DNA from: Dendrolimus kikuchii
Lineage: Eukaryota > Arthropoda > Insecta > Lepidoptera > Lasiocampidae
DNA length: 64,000 nucleotides
Assembly (NCBI GenBank): GCA_019925095.2
Contig: CM034411.1
Coordinates: 9,384,001 to 9,448,000, forward strand
Direction: 5' to 3'
This document shows positions 10,729 through 22,616 of the stretch, one piece after another. Made by a program: the position numbers and the translations under genes. The first letter of the stretch is position 1; each line of letters begins with the position of its first letter. The notes under the pieces are model-generated. The model made no database searches. It saw only the letters and a program-made list of their open reading frames with translations, and had not been told where the DNA came from.

Positions 10729-13175
10729 CTAAGAATAGAAACAATATATAACTATATTCAAAAATAATTTCAATACAAGAATATTTTTTTAAAACTACAT
10801 ATTTAATTTGTTACAACCTCTTTTAAGTAATTTCAGTTTTAAAATAGAATAAAATTATAAACTAAACTATCTTAAAAATACTATTATATAGGTAAATAAA
10901 AATAAACTAAATTATAATTAACTATACAATAAAGAATATTAAATTAACTATAAGGGCTAGAAAACTATCTATACTATGATTTTTAATTACCTGAACTGAA
11001 ATGACAGCTGCGATCGACATTTTTTTATGTTGCAAGCATTGAGCATTTGTGTTGTAATTGGCTCATTCATAAAATTTGTATAGGATTCAATCAATAACTC
11101 ACATAACTCACTTATAAATGAGCTATATATATACTACAACACTATGCTCCACGCTTGCTGCAGCTGTTTTAAATGCTTGAAATGAAACTAAAATTATGAT
11201 TAAACTAGCCGTTCCTCGCGTTTTTATGTGACCTACACCGACGCCTAAGGAGTGCACACTATCCAAATGCTCAAACATAATATCGCAAGCAAGAGTGAAT
11301 AATATTTTTCCTATCTACGCACCGACTAGTTAATAACACAAATATTGAACAATTAAAATATTCTCTTTAGATTGAATATCAGCAAGAAAAATTTCAAAGA
11401 TGCATAAAAGTCAGTAGGTATGTGTTTTATCTATACAATATTTTTGTGTTTATTCTATGTCAATTTGCAAATTATCAGAATCCAGATGTAATTTGATAGT
11501 GGAAATCGTTTTAAATCTAAATTTAAGGAGAGATTTAAGGAATAATTAATTAAAATTACATTATTTGCGTATATTTGCTATGTTTATTACATACATAGAG
11601 GGTTTATTACTATATATATACTGAGAAGTTAATACTTTTAAAGTAACATTTTTTACAACTGAATATTAATTAGAAATACTAGTACTGCATGAAACTATAT
11701 GATAGAATTTGAAAATAAGTTATTGTTAAAGATTTATTTTGAAAATGGAAAATTTTAACGCCACTCAGCTTTGGATAAGGAATTTCGAAAAAATGTCAAA
11801 TTAATCTTTTAGCTTATGTGATTCTAAATACATAGATCATAGGACTATCGTCAGAAGTGAAAACGTGCCTAAAGGAATTTTCACTTCAATAAATATTTAC
11901 AGTTACATTAAGAAGTCTTAAAATCACATGGTTTCGATGTTAAGAAGTCCCGAGATTTTCTCGGAATTTCTTGTCGGATGTGTGTCGCTTAGTCACATAC
12001 GCAAATTATTATATACTAGCAAGTTAATTCGTAATAAAAGTAATATGGTCAATTTTAGCCATGTGATTGATTCTCAGAAAAAAACCGGATTTCCCGGAAT
12101 GTAAAGTACAAGCAGCATTTGAAAAAGAACTTAAGCTATCGTTCTAGTGAAATCGTATCGGACTCAGTTGAATCGTTTTAGTGAAAATTGTGTCGGAATA
12201 AGTTAATTTTTATGCACCCTAACAACTTTCAACCGCTCCCGGGAAAATTACCGCGGGATTCCCAACATAAAAAGTATGTGGCGAACAATCCTTTTCGCCC
12301 GCTGGCTGGCAGGCTAGTTTTTGAGTTTGGACTTAACAACTGTCAACAGGCATTGAGACAGTTGTTTTTGATTCAAAAAGATATATTTTAATTCATTTAA
12401 ATCTAATTATAAACTAGACATAATTGATTTGTACTACGTAAACATTATACACAAATTTATAAATGATCAAGTTGTTTTACTCCAACGACCCATCAAGTAG
12501 TACAGATTTTATTTCAGAAAATTTGCTATCGGTTACTGTAAAACTTTGTATCTGAGAGTGACGGTCGTGGGAGTTCAGTACTTTTTCACCATTCCCCATA
12601 CCAAATGTTGCAGACAGAATCACCCCCCTGACCTCTTCCCCGGAACTTTCATAACACCACGCCCCGCTTACCGCGAATATGTAGCTCGCGCGATTAGCAG
12701 CTAAGCGTCTGCTTAAAAGTAGTACCTTAGCGAGTGCGGTGCGAGTCTCCGGCCGACATATTCAATGGTCAGTTGGTCAAGTATACAACTAGTTTTCGCA
12801 TCAAGTTATACACACAAGAGAAGAAACGGAAGACCAGGAAGCATTCGGAAGACTCTACAGCCATTTGAACTCTCAGCGTGATTTTCGTGGATCTTATGAA
12901 TACCAGTGTGTTTGAGTAGTGCTATCAGTATTCAGAGAAACATCCGCTTTCAAGTGCTAACTTGTGTTGATTGAACGTACCGTTTAGTACAGTAGTGCTA
13001 ATCATACCTATTGCTGTTGTAAGCGCTTATAATAAGTACAATACATATTTAAGGGGCGTTTCATTGAGTGAATCACCTTCACCGTACACCAAAACTGCCC
13101 AACATGCCTAAAGAAATTTTGACTTCAAAAATATTTAGTAATAATTTGTCGTCAAAGATGTTGTAATATACTTAC
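10729..13175 (-). other. Gfrl intron, 2447 bp
   Basis: Contains an AT-rich stretch with no recognised element (10729-11924), a copy of the CCCGGG-type repeat (11925-12400) and a GC-richer stretch at about 12540-13060 that I cannot assign; it could be a regulatory block or an old LTR. Confidence 0.7.
11925..12400 (+). repeat. CCCGGG-type degenerate repeat units
   Basis: Units share the core GCTCCCGGGAAAATTACCGC, GGGATTCCC and AGCATTTGAAAAAGAACTTA. Homologous to the longer array at 15900-16555. Confidence 0.65.
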
Positions 13176-13346
13176 CCTTCTTCATTACAAACACGCAGGG
13201 ATGGTCGAACAAGAAGTCGCGGAAGGAGTTGCATTCAGGGTCCACGTTAGGCTCTCGACACAGACAGGTTGGCTTGAAGAACGGAAACGCTTGCAAGGTC
13301 CTCAGAGCAGCCTGGCACTTAGTCACAGTCACCGTTGAACATGCCA
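13176..13346 (-). CDS. Gfrl: GDNF-family receptor-like, visible exon 2 (end of first GAS1 repeat)
   Basis: A 171-nt exon with acceptor ATTGTTGCAG before 13346 and donor GTAAGT after 13176. It starts with TG, which joins the G left by exon 1 to make Val, carries 56 codons and exits in phase 1. The peptide includes ACSTVTVTKCQAALRTLQAF, then PTCLCREPNVDPECNSF and DHPCVFVMKK. The CLC....C...HPC arrangement is the closing half of a GDNF/GAS1 repeat. The matching first half is 36 kb away in exon 1. The whole exon is open in one frame and GC-rich compared with its flanks. Confidence 0.88.
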
Positions 13347-13916
13347 CTGCAACAATGAAATGTTTCGTTAAGAAAATTAAATATGTCCAAATGTTATACT
13401 TATATGTTCTGGATACACCTGTCTTTCGGAGAGATTTCGTATCTCTCTGTATTCTGTACAGTGTCAGAGATGAGAAAACGCAGAAGCCTTTGGTTATGTC
13501 TATATTGCAAATTTTTAAGACCAACGTAGACGAAGTCGCAGGACGCCACTAGTTATATATAAAGATATATTATACGTAATATATTATATATAGTACTTAT
13601 ATGATTATTCTTACGAACTTTTGTCTTAAAAAGTCTTTCTTTTATTACAAAACAATGCCTCCTTAGTTGGAAAAGTGGCATTCGTCTTAATTACTCAGTT
13701 GAAACGAGCCCCGACTTATCAGTGTCAAGCGAAAATTGGAAGGAAACCGATATTGGGTAATTTGTTCTACCTAAGATAAAAAATGGTGCTTCCAGATGGT
13801 GTCGGTAGATACTTTTAGGACCTAAGAGGCAAACCCAGAGTAAGAATGCCTTAAAAGTCTAGTGATGGTATTATATAAAGTCGGTATATTTGGGATTATA
13901 ATATAACTAAGCTAGC

Positions 13917-14346
13917 AGAGTCCCTATTACTCCCTATCTTTAATTATGCTGACGAGTGTCTCCAAAACTTCTGTATAAGGTTTGTATTTAGTTTACGGAA
14001 ATATGACCACGTCTCTGAATGGAAAAACTCAAGTGGTTCCAGATTCGTGTTCGCCGGAATACTCATATTCACTCTCTTGTGTACAGTATCTTATTTGTCC
14101 TGAAAACTCCTCATTATCTTAAAAACGCTTTGACTTTATTTCGTGTTCCCATAGCTTAAGTCCTTCCACTAAACTGAAACTAAACACCCCTGCGCATAGT
14201 TCAAATTTCTACAACAATTCTTTTACCGTCAAGGCTATAAAGCTTTGGAACTCGCTGCCAATTGCTATCAGACAAGCAAAATCGCTACCAATATTTAAAA
14301 CGATGATTAGAAAATATTACATGTCCTTGAAATATGATGATTTTTA
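13917..14346 (+). pseudogene. CR1/Jockey-like LINE reverse transcriptase C-terminus
   Basis: In changing frames it reads LLLPIFNYADECLQ, RFVFSLRKYDH, then STKLKLNTPAHSSNFYNNSF and TVKAIKLWNSLPIAIRQAKS, ending KTMIRKYYM..DDF and a stop near 14346. This is the standard C-terminal end of CR1/Jockey-type LINEs. Frameshifts and stops near 14000-14150 break it. The minus-strand copy at 27150-27400 and the plus copy at 23600 belong to the same family. Confidence 0.75.
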
Positions 14347-14435
14347 AATGTATATATTTATCTATAAACATTTATATATTTTTGTAGATATGTATTTTTA
14401 TGTTGTATATATATTAAGTATATATTTATTTAATA

Positions 14436-14642
14436 CTAGCGGCCCGGCGCGGTTTCACCCGCGCTCTGTCTCGCTACCGTGGTATATAGCGTCATGTTAT
14501 ATAGCTTATGACACTCCCTGTTAACGTAGGTTTCTAACAGTAAAAGAATTTTTAAACTCGGTTTAGTAGATCTAGAGATTACCCCCTACAAAGTCACAAA
14601 CTCAAAAAATTTACCTCTTTATAATATTATATTACTATAGTA
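14436..14642 (-). mobile_element. Helitron, short non-autonomous copy
   Basis: On the minus strand it starts CTATAGTAATATAATATTAT then AAAGAGG, and ends in a GC-rich stem followed by CTAG/T (14436-14439). No Rep/helicase sequence. Confidence 0.65.
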
Positions 14643-14694
14643 AGTAAATACAGTATAGAGTATAGATATAGAACATCTGTATATAGTGCTTTTA

Positions 14695-14789
14695 TATATG
14701 TATTACTAGAAAGTAAGAAATTGTACTAAGCATTATGTGTGGTATACATAACGCATAGTACAATTTCTTACATTGTAGTAATACATATA
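14695..14789. repeat. 95-nt near-perfect hairpin
   Basis: The arms (TATATGTATTACTAGAAAGT, AAGAAATTGTACTAAGC...) and the reverse complement of (GCATAGTACAATTTCTTACA, TTGTAGTAATACATATA) pair over about 44 bp with few mismatches and a very short loop. Either a foldback element or a pre-miRNA-like structure. Confidence 0.8.
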
Positions 14790-14961
14790 ATAATACATCG
14801 TCATTATAATCTTAATTAATTCCTGGGGTTGTCTGGAAGAGATCGCTTTTGTGCATGAAACATACTTTTAGTCTGTAAGTTCTTTTTTGTTTTGATGTAC
14901 AATAAAGAGTTATTGATTGATTGATTGATAATCATGTACTATTATATAAAATTTATATCTG

Positions 14962-15353
14962 TAGCATTGTTTTTTGCGGGTGTGAAGCATGGATAATGAC
15001 ACAAAGAGATCGCGATAGATTATTAGAAGCCTTTGAAATGTGGTGTTGGAGACGCATGGAAAGAAAAGAAGACCAATGAAGAAGTACTGGATATGGTAAA
15101 GGAGAAACGCACAATTTTAAAAACTCTGGAGGAAAGAAGGGGGAAGATGTTTGACCATTTGCTACAAGACGACACCTTCTTATGCACGTTAATTGAAGGC
15201 AACGTGGAAGCCAGGAGAGGGAAGGGAAGACCAAGGCGAGTATTCATGGATCAAATAAAAGAAAAAGTGAGTGTCGTGTCGTACATTGAAGTAAATCAAC
15301 TGGCCTATGATGACGCAAGTCTCTTTTATACTATAGCCATTAAAAACACCTAA
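14962..15353 (+). pseudogene. RTE-type LINE C-terminal fragment
   Basis: Frames give GCEAWIMTQRDRDRLLEAFE, MWCWRRME, then KTNEEVLDMVKEKRTILKTL, EERRGKMFDHLL, GKGRPRRVFMDQIKEKVSVV. This is the usual C-terminus of RTE-type LINEs. A frameshift near 15060 separates the first part from the 106-codon frame ending at 15353. A different family from the RTE-like fragments at 8747, 25552, 47792 and 58285. Confidence 0.75.
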
Positions 15354-15899
15354 ATAAATTTATGTTGTGGTCTGCAACAGCTTATCTTATAATTCTATGT
15401 GGCTTTTATAAGAAAAAGTTTGAGTATTCCTAGTTGAAAGAATAATGAATACACCTATTTGATTCCGTTTACTTGCACAGCTCTTCCCACGCATTTCCAA
15501 GAATATCCCTTTGCCAAAATAAAAAATGGCGAAACAAAATTTTCGCCGATTAAGGACTTTAGCTCTATTCCATAAATAAATATGACAAGTTCATGTTTAA
15601 TTCATGGTAGGAACAGATTGCCTCTTCGTGACGAAAATAGCTCTAAACTTGATTTCTTATTCCATGGAAAAAGACAGAAATAACATAATACCCCATCTCC
15701 AGTGACCACTGCTTGAAGTTTAGACAATTATCTTACACTAAGATATGCCTGCGAATTCATACACGTTTGACAGGTAACGTAGGTTACAGTTGTTTTATCA
15801 GTATTCAAAATAAATAAAACCCGACGAAGTAATGTTAAAGGCATACATAACTACATCTGTACCAAAGATGTCTAATAAATATAGAAACTATCATATCAA

Positions 15900-16555
15900 A
15901 GAAGTTGTAATATCACGTGGTTCCGAAGTTAGAAAATTCCGGGGAATATAAAAGTCCCGGATTATATTGTTTTAATATCAATCGGATCGAAATCAGCAAA
16001 TTTTTATGTACACTATGCACTTTAAAACACTCCCGGAAAATTTGCCGGGAATGTGATGTATCGCATCACTTGAAAAAAACTAAGCTATCGTTCCAGGGCA
16101 ATAGTATCGGAATCAGCGAATTTTATAAAACCTAATTAATTTGTACCATATACGGGAATATTTTCGCGGGATTCCCGGTACACAAAATATCGCAGCATTT
16201 GAAAAAGAACGTAAGTTATCATTTTAGTGAAAACTGTGTCGGAATACGCTAATTTTTATTCATCTGAACAATTTCAAATCGCTCCCGGGGAAAATCCTGC
16301 GGGATTCCCGGGATAACAAGTATCACACATTTTATTACATAAAATTTGCTATCGATTAATGAAAAACTAACATCGGAGTTTGTTTTTTTTTTCAACTTGG
16401 CCATTTTAAGTCATTCCCAGAAAAATTCCCGCGAGATTCCCAGGGTAAAAAGTAGCGCAGATTTTAAGTCTACAAATTTGCTGTCGACCAGCGAAAACAG
16501 CATCGAAATCGGCCCAGTAGTTTTATGTGAATCCCGAACAAACAGATAAGAAATC
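15900..16555 (+). repeat. About five tandem 120-130-bp units with CCCGGG palindromes
   Basis: Units centred near 15945, 16035, 16155, 16285 and 16415 each hold a variant of CTCCCGGGAAAATTCCCGC, GGGATTCCCGGG and ATCGCAGCATTTGAAAAAGA, followed by a CTATCG..AGTGAAAA..ATCGGAAT block. Spacing is regular; units differ by about a quarter of their bases. Confidence 0.75.
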
Positions 16556-17741
16556 TAAAAAAATGCATCGTGTTCTCTGTCGTTTATATAGTGTATTCCA
16601 GTTGTTTTTTTGGTGCAATGCTGGATTACGGAACCCACACAGCTTCGCTGGTTCGAGAAATTGTTTTGTGGACTGTAGGTTATATTTGAGAGAATATATG
16701 AGAGTGAGAGGTATGCCAAATCCTGCACTGGGGTAATAAGCACCACTAACCTCGGAATCCACCTCCAATGGGGCAGCTAGACAGCTCCTGAGTGTACACG
16801 GTACTAACAAGTCCTCGGATGGCACTTAAGTCTTCAAATTACGGCACACTCACACCAAAGAGCAAGCACGGCTTGTGTATAAAGTTCAATGGAATACTGA
16901 AGAATAGGATGTGAAACGTTCACTTGGTTTTAGTACGGAGAAAACGGAACGTCCGAACAGACCTCGTGTGCGTTGGAGACTAACTTCGCCACCACGCAAT
17001 GGCGGCGAAACCGAAAGCCAGCGGCACTTACAAAACTACCCACATCAGTATAAATTGTGAGGTTTCAAATTTTTTTATTTACAAGCTTTTATTTAATTTG
17101 AATGGATGTATGTATGTATGTAAGTTCGGGTGGAATCTTGCAAGTTAAATTTGACCAACTTCCCGGCTTCCGATTGAGCTGAAATTTTGCACGCATATGT
17201 ATATAGCGTGATAATGCAATAATATGGTACCAGGGAGCTGATCTGATGATGGAGTCGGAAGGTGGCCATAGGAACTCCTGTACTGAACAAGATAGACCCG
17301 TCGTGTTTGGGCTCGTTTTACTTGTCTTGGCTAGTACTCTGCTGCTACATGACATCCAGGATCTCAAAAGCTTGTATTTAAAAACCTTAAAAAAAAATAG
17401 CTACAATGTACAGACACGACATTTTTAGAAATTTATAATATTATAGAGAACACAAGCGTAACTTGTTTAACTTGGGGATATACAATCTGTGTATTTGTCT
17501 GCGGATTATTTATATAATTAATTTAAAGTTTACGTGAGTAAATACGCGAGGAATCCTTAGTAATAAATACACTTTCTACAGTGCTCTGACAAGGGACTGA
17601 CCCTTGACATCTACACGCTTTGTCAACGCTAATTCCCGAAAAGGGACCAATATACTAATGTTCATTTCTTATGGATTTGCTAGCGTTCAATTCAGGCTTT
17701 GAAACTTACATTTTCAACTTTACTTTCCTTTTGTCTTTTAG
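16556..17741. other. No gene recognised; repeat-like stretches
   Basis: 16750-17010 is GC-richer and repeat-like. 17097-17400 opens with an ATGTATGTATGTATGT run followed by TTCGGGTGGAATCTTGCAAG, which looks like an interspersed element end. Neither could be assigned. Confidence 0.4.
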
Positions 17742-17891
17742 GATCCGGTAGTCACTTTGACAAAAATAGAATCTGATGAAATAAACCGCTATATCATCGA
17801 AAACAGAATGCCATTCTTTGATAGCAATACGGACGTCGGCACATCGTACAATGATTTCCAATATTGTATTTTCTTAAGTTTTCGCGTCTAG
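17742..17891 (+). other. Exon-like open frame after a splice-acceptor motif
   Basis: A pyrimidine-rich tract ending TTGTCTTTTAG is followed by about 49 open codons starting DPVVTLTKIESDEINRYIIE and containing NRMPFFDSNTDV before a TAG. It lies antisense to Gfrl. I do not recognise the peptide. It may be a terminal exon of an unknown gene or a transposon relic. Confidence 0.2.
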
Positions 17892-18114
17892 TACCATAAA
17901 TATTTTTTTTAAGAAACATAACGGACTTCAAACTAAAAAGGAAAAAATTAATATATCTATAATATCTTCAAGTCGGTGCGAAGTAATACAGAAAATTTAT
18001 TATATTTTGCTGTGTCGTTGTTTTTTTTAACATTTACTGAGAACTTATTCCTTTTGGAAGTCGGTTACCTAAAAATTAAATAATAATTTTAAAATTATTC
18101 ACACTTGACACTTT

Positions 18115-18190
18115 TGGCTTCCGTGATCACGGTTACTAAAAAGTGGCCGGCACGTCGAAATAATAATCAAATAAAAGGTCGCGCTTAAAA
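18115..18190. mobile_element. Half of a CCGTGATCACGG-centred MITE
   Basis: CCGTGATCACGG (18121-18132), then AAAAGTGGCCGGCACGTCGA and GTCGCGCTTAAAAC match the right half of the element at 62907-63133. The left half is missing. Confidence 0.6.
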
Positions 18191-18267
18191 CAGATATGTT
18201 AAATTTAAAAGATAACAAACAGCATCTAACTTTTAAAATATCATAATAATTACTTTTCAAATAATAG

Positions 18268-18358
18268 GTAATGCGCTATTTGACTCCTTTTACTTGTACC
18301 TACTAATGACGTCATCAGTAGGTACGCTCGAATAAAATCTAGGAGGCTACGACGTTCT
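18268..18358 (-). mobile_element. CRE-palindrome MITE copy
   Basis: GCGCTATTTGACTCCTTTTA, CTACTAATGACGTCATCAGT and AGGCTACGACGTT are the inverted version of the 19085 copy. Confidence 0.65.
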
Positions 18359-19019
18359 GTAAGTTTAATATAGGTAACTCCGTTGATTTGTAGTATAGGA
18401 TTATGTTGTTGTTATAAATTAGATGTGACGATACTTTATGGGTTCTGTGGAAGATCAGCGCTGGTCGATGTACTAGCATTATGCTGAGACTGTTGCCCCT
18501 TTTAGGACAAGGTTTGTTTCTAAGTCTGTTTTTGTTAACACCTATATTTGTTCAACTGTCCTAAATAAAATGATTTTCTTATTTCTTTCATTTGACTGTC
18601 CGCTTCCCTATTAAATAAATAATTAGATAAAATTAAGCAGAAAAGTAGTAATAACAGCCTGATGAAACGCAGCAAGTCAGAATTGACATGAAATTAGTAC
18701 CCAAACAATACGTAAGGAAGAGATTTTTCAAAATAAAATATTACTGGCAATTTTTCACAGGTTTCAGAGCAAGTGGCAAATTAGGGGGAATTCGTGGAAA
18801 ATTTAAAGGACGGCATTGATAATGCGAGGCGTTATAGGGTTGACACGTTAATGTGCGGAATTTTAGTTTATAGCCATTTACTTAAGATACCCGTCTTAAA
18901 GTTTGAAAGTTACATAAATGGTGTTATAACATTGGATTAGTCTAAAATGAAGATGAATAGTTCTCATAATAGCGATTCGAAGTTTAGTATTTTTTTGTAT
19001 TTCTATACTAATATAGCCT

Positions 19020-19061
19020 AATTTGGCTGTCTGCTTCTATAAAGAAGCGGACAGCCAAATT
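19020..19061. repeat. Compact 19-bp stem hairpin
   Basis: AATTTGGCTGTCTGCTTCT pairs with AGAAGCGGACAGCCAAATT across a 4-nt loop with one G-T pair. Confidence 0.75.
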
Positions 19062-19084
19062 AACTGATATAATTTTTATAAACT

Positions 19085-19180
19085 TATACAACGTCGCAGC
19101 CTCATAGATTTTGTACGAACGTACCTAGTTTTGACGTCATAAGTAGGTACCAGTAAATTGAGTCAAATAACGCATTAATT
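19085..19180 (+). mobile_element. CRE-palindrome MITE copy
   Basis: Contains GCCTCATAGATTTTGTACGA, TTGACGTCATAAGTAGGTAC and GAGTCAAATAACGCA; uninterrupted relative of 8690-8945. Confidence 0.65.
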
Positions 19181-19224
19181 ATCGTCTTTAAAGTAATTAC
19201 TTTTTTTATTTAATTAAATGATAT

Positions 19225-19708
19225 TGTTATAACTTAGGTTCCGACAAAAACAAATTTTACCTGCATATCTGTAAAAACACCTTTTATTACCTGTCGGCAT
19301 TTGAACTAATTGTAATTCTTTTATGATCGTCTTCTTTTGTTTACTTATTTATTGGCATTGGTTTCTAGAGAACAGACTATTGTTTTATTTTACTCGTTTA
19401 TGGCCGCTTGCGGCTGAATCATTAGCCAGGTGTTGCGGATTACGTCGATGGGCACATTTGTATCTGTGAGGTATAAAACGACCGCCTGATGGAGAGAGAG
19501 AGGTTCAGCGACAACTACGATCTAGGCGTGACGTGTGTACAATCGGGAATCTAATAGTAACGGACTTGGCGCGTTTTATTGAATCAAGACCTTCTGCATT
19601 GCGTTTGGTTATATTTGTACCTGTGTTATACGTGTATTTGTAATTCTAATAAACTCTATAATAATTCCAACGGCATTTTATAATTCGAGTCCCACTAAAC
19701 TCGTAACA
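19225..19708 (+). mobile_element. Solo LTR, TSD ATAT
   Basis: Ends TGTTAT and GTAACA, with ATAT at 19221-19224 and 19709-19712. Contains a TATA-like GTATAAAA at 19471 and AATAAA at 19648. Reverse-orientation relative of 3322 and 58747. Confidence 0.82.
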
Positions 19709-19837
19709 ATATTTTAAAAGTGGTTTAATAAGAGTTATTTTAACGCTTGTTCTTTTTATATGCAAAAGTATTAGAATTTATTGTACTATGTGTCCGCATC
19801 CCTATTGTTTGGTTTATCTTGTCTATCGGATTTTTAT

Positions 19838-20012
19838 ATTACTAATACTGGAGCACAACTCAAGGTTATTATGGCAGCATACTCTAGACCAGGGATGGTA
19901 ACCATACAGACCGGCGAATACCCTACTTCCTGGCTGTGGATTGTTTATGTCGCCTCTTACGACATGCCGCCCATTAGCAGGAAATTTTAATTTTTCTCCA
20001 TTCCTGCACGGT
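19838..20012 (-). mobile_element. SINE-like 0.3-kb repeat, 3'-truncated copy
   Basis: Minus-strand head CCGTGCAGGAATGGAGAAAA to the CTCCAGTATTAGT region; the tail is missing. Confidence 0.75.
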
Positions 20013-22405
20013 TATAAAAATAATGTAATTTTTGCCAATATTAAATTTAAACTTGTTAAAGGCAACCCTAGCCGTTAAGAGCTACACCCGATCTCCAATC
20101 CACCCTCGTCACGATGACAGCGCGACATAATGGCCGCGCGAGTGTAGACGCAGCTTTACTTTTAAATTCCGTGATTTTTGACACATTAATTCTTTAAAAG
20201 ACTCATGTAATTTTGTATATAATGACACAGTTTTGATTACAATTAGTTTAAATGACTCATGCAAGTTATCTTGACCATCCTATTGCTACGCTCCTACGGA
20301 AAGGTCTGCGTGTATTTAAATCAATTTTTATCTATGACTCGGGGTTTAATTTATTTTGAGTACCTAGTTTCAACCGTAGATTATTTTGAGAATAATTATT
20401 CACGCATATTACATGGCATTATATTTTTATATAGTCCTATTCCCTCCCGGGGAATTACGATTCGTCCTGCGAAAACAATCGCATTTTCCGGGATAAAAAA
20501 TATCCATGTCTATTTTCGATATTGACACTATATACGTACCATATTCTATCAAACTGGGTACCGTGGTTTTTCATGCAAACAACAGACAGAGGTTACTTTC
20601 GCATTTACCTATACGTAACATTGTTATGGATTAATGAGGGTAGTGGTCAGATATGGGGTCATTTAAAAAAAGGCGCCCCTAAAGTAATAATACTTCTATT
20701 GGTCAAGATGACTACTTCTCATCAGATGGGCTTTTTTTTTTTTTACAAAAAACGACTGTTTTTGGTGAAGTCACTGATGTCGCTACAACTAAATCATACA
20801 GTTATTAGATTTACAATTATAATTATCCTTAGCTAATAAAGCTGATATTACACGGATCAACCAAATTCATTAATTTTTTTTGAAAAACTCAAGACGGGTC
20901 AAAAAGTGTGGGGCATTGTAGCCCACGGATAAAGCTAGTTCAATTTGTAGACTGTATGCGAGAGATATGCCCTAGATCCTTGCACTTGAAAAACTGAAGC
21001 TCCAACAACCTTGAGATCCACCTTCTCTTGGCTCGGTTCAGGTTGCACACAGGACCAGCACATGGCACTAAATTCCACTTTCGAGCTAACATTTCTCACA
21101 GGGTCTTAAGTAAGATAGAGTTCTTGGCACAGCCAATATTCACAAAAAGTCGATAGAAAAGTATGAGCGCACGGCGCTGTGTTTTTTGATCAAACGTTGA
21201 CAGCAAGTCTAAAAAATGATTGCCTCTACTCTGCTGTGCATTGGCCATCGCCTCACACAAAAAGCGGGTAGACAGCAAAATTGATGAAGCGACATTCTAC
21301 CTACCTAAGGCCCTACGCGCACTAGGAAGCCTGGCTGGTGTAGAGGAGCCCGCGTAAGAAGTTGCCATAAACTGCTCAGATATTTCGGCCTAGTGCGTGG
21401 AAGCCTTTATACTAGGCGAGGACCGAACAGGAAGGGGTCGAAGATATTCAATGACATTGCATGATTCAAATTTGTGTTTATATGCATAATTTTGGTTGAT
21501 TAATCTAAATTGCAAGAGAAATTAACCTTCTATTATAGGCATAACAGTAAGTATTCAATTTCGAGTTAATAGTAGTAATAAATTTTATGTGAGACTTGTC
21601 GACATCGTTTAAATTGATATTACCAGACTCCTATTTCAAGGGTTAGGACAGTCGAAAGAAAAAGTGTAATTCAGTGGCAGCCATCTTAATAGCTTTGTCA
21701 GAAAAACCCTACCTAATTTGGCAGCTAATCGACGATAGGCTGTTTTTGCTGGATGCCGTCTTGTAGGGAGGGCTTGGAGACCTTATGATTGGGATCACGG
21801 GTTTTTCTATGAAACTGGCTTAAATCTTACAGTGAATATTTTGCAATGATTGTGAGCTTCTTATATTCGTTCCTTCTACTTCGGACCTCCGCACGGAACA
21901 GTATAGGACAAAAACATGTGAAACATAAAATGTTTAATATAGCAAATAAATGATTTGATTTGAACACATTTTGTTTCTTATCCTCAAACATAAGCAAATA
22001 TTATTTTATGTATTAATTATAGTAGTGCCAGTAAAACTTCGGTCGCGTTGCAATGTGTTTATTTGTGTATTGCAAGAGCGGCACCAAAAACCGCGACTGC
22101 AGCGCTATCTTTTTCTATTGTTTATTCCACAGAAAAAAACGTCACGGGATAAAACGTGTTCAAGTGTAGATCCGGGATATAAGCTAGCTGTGTATCACGT
22201 TTTCACGTGATGTTTGGACAGGCAATATATAATATAATAATAGATGATTCGATACAACGTGTTACACGAGTATTTATTTTAATTTTGAACTAACGAAGTA
22301 TTTTATTATTAGTTTTATTAAAATGTATTTATTTGTTTCACTAATTAAATATTACGTGAGTAGAATTAGTTTTTATTAATTATTATTATTTTTTATTTAA
22401 CAAAA
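20013..22405. other. No host gene recognised
   Basis: Contains one isolated CCCGGG-type unit near 20440-20505 and AT-rich sequence. A minus-strand frame at 21096-21278 has no recognised motif and is probably decayed mobile DNA. The segment at 22406-22620 looks like the end of an interspersed repeat (GGCGCTGTGTCGGATATAAT) but I cannot name it. Confidence 0.4.
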
Positions 22406-22616
22406 TTGGGTCGTTTTGGTCGTACGCCAAAAGGAAGATTTGCACTGAAAATCGGCGCTGTGTCGGATATAATTCCGGCTCAGCAATATGCTGAGTGCAA
22501 ACCTGCTGAAAATGCGGCGTACAAATTCTCAAGTTTTGCTCTGTGTATAATAATGTATACAGAATGTAATTACGTCACTATTTCATTAAATAAAGTTTTT
22601 ATTTTTTTCTGTCTGA

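Larger units (their letters stand above)
14347..14932 (+). mobile_element. 3' UTR of the same LINE, interrupted by a Helitron and a hairpin
   Basis: The UTR resumes near 14810 with GGTTGTCTGGAAGAGATCGC and ends with AATAAAG and TTGATTGATTGATTGA at about 14900-14930. The block GTTGTCTGGAAGA.ATCGCT is shared with 23900 and, inverted, with 26680. Confidence 0.7.

Noticed and set aside
13229..13552. Plus-strand 107-codon frame over Gfrl exon 2
   Set aside because: Antisense shadow; the minus-strand exon has matching phases and cysteine pattern.
14953..15247. Minus-strand frames opposite the RTE fragment
   Set aside because: Shadows of the plus-strand LINE coding sequence.
15900..16555. CRISPR-like array
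   Set aside because: Eukaryotic context, degenerate units, no unique spacers between identical repeats.
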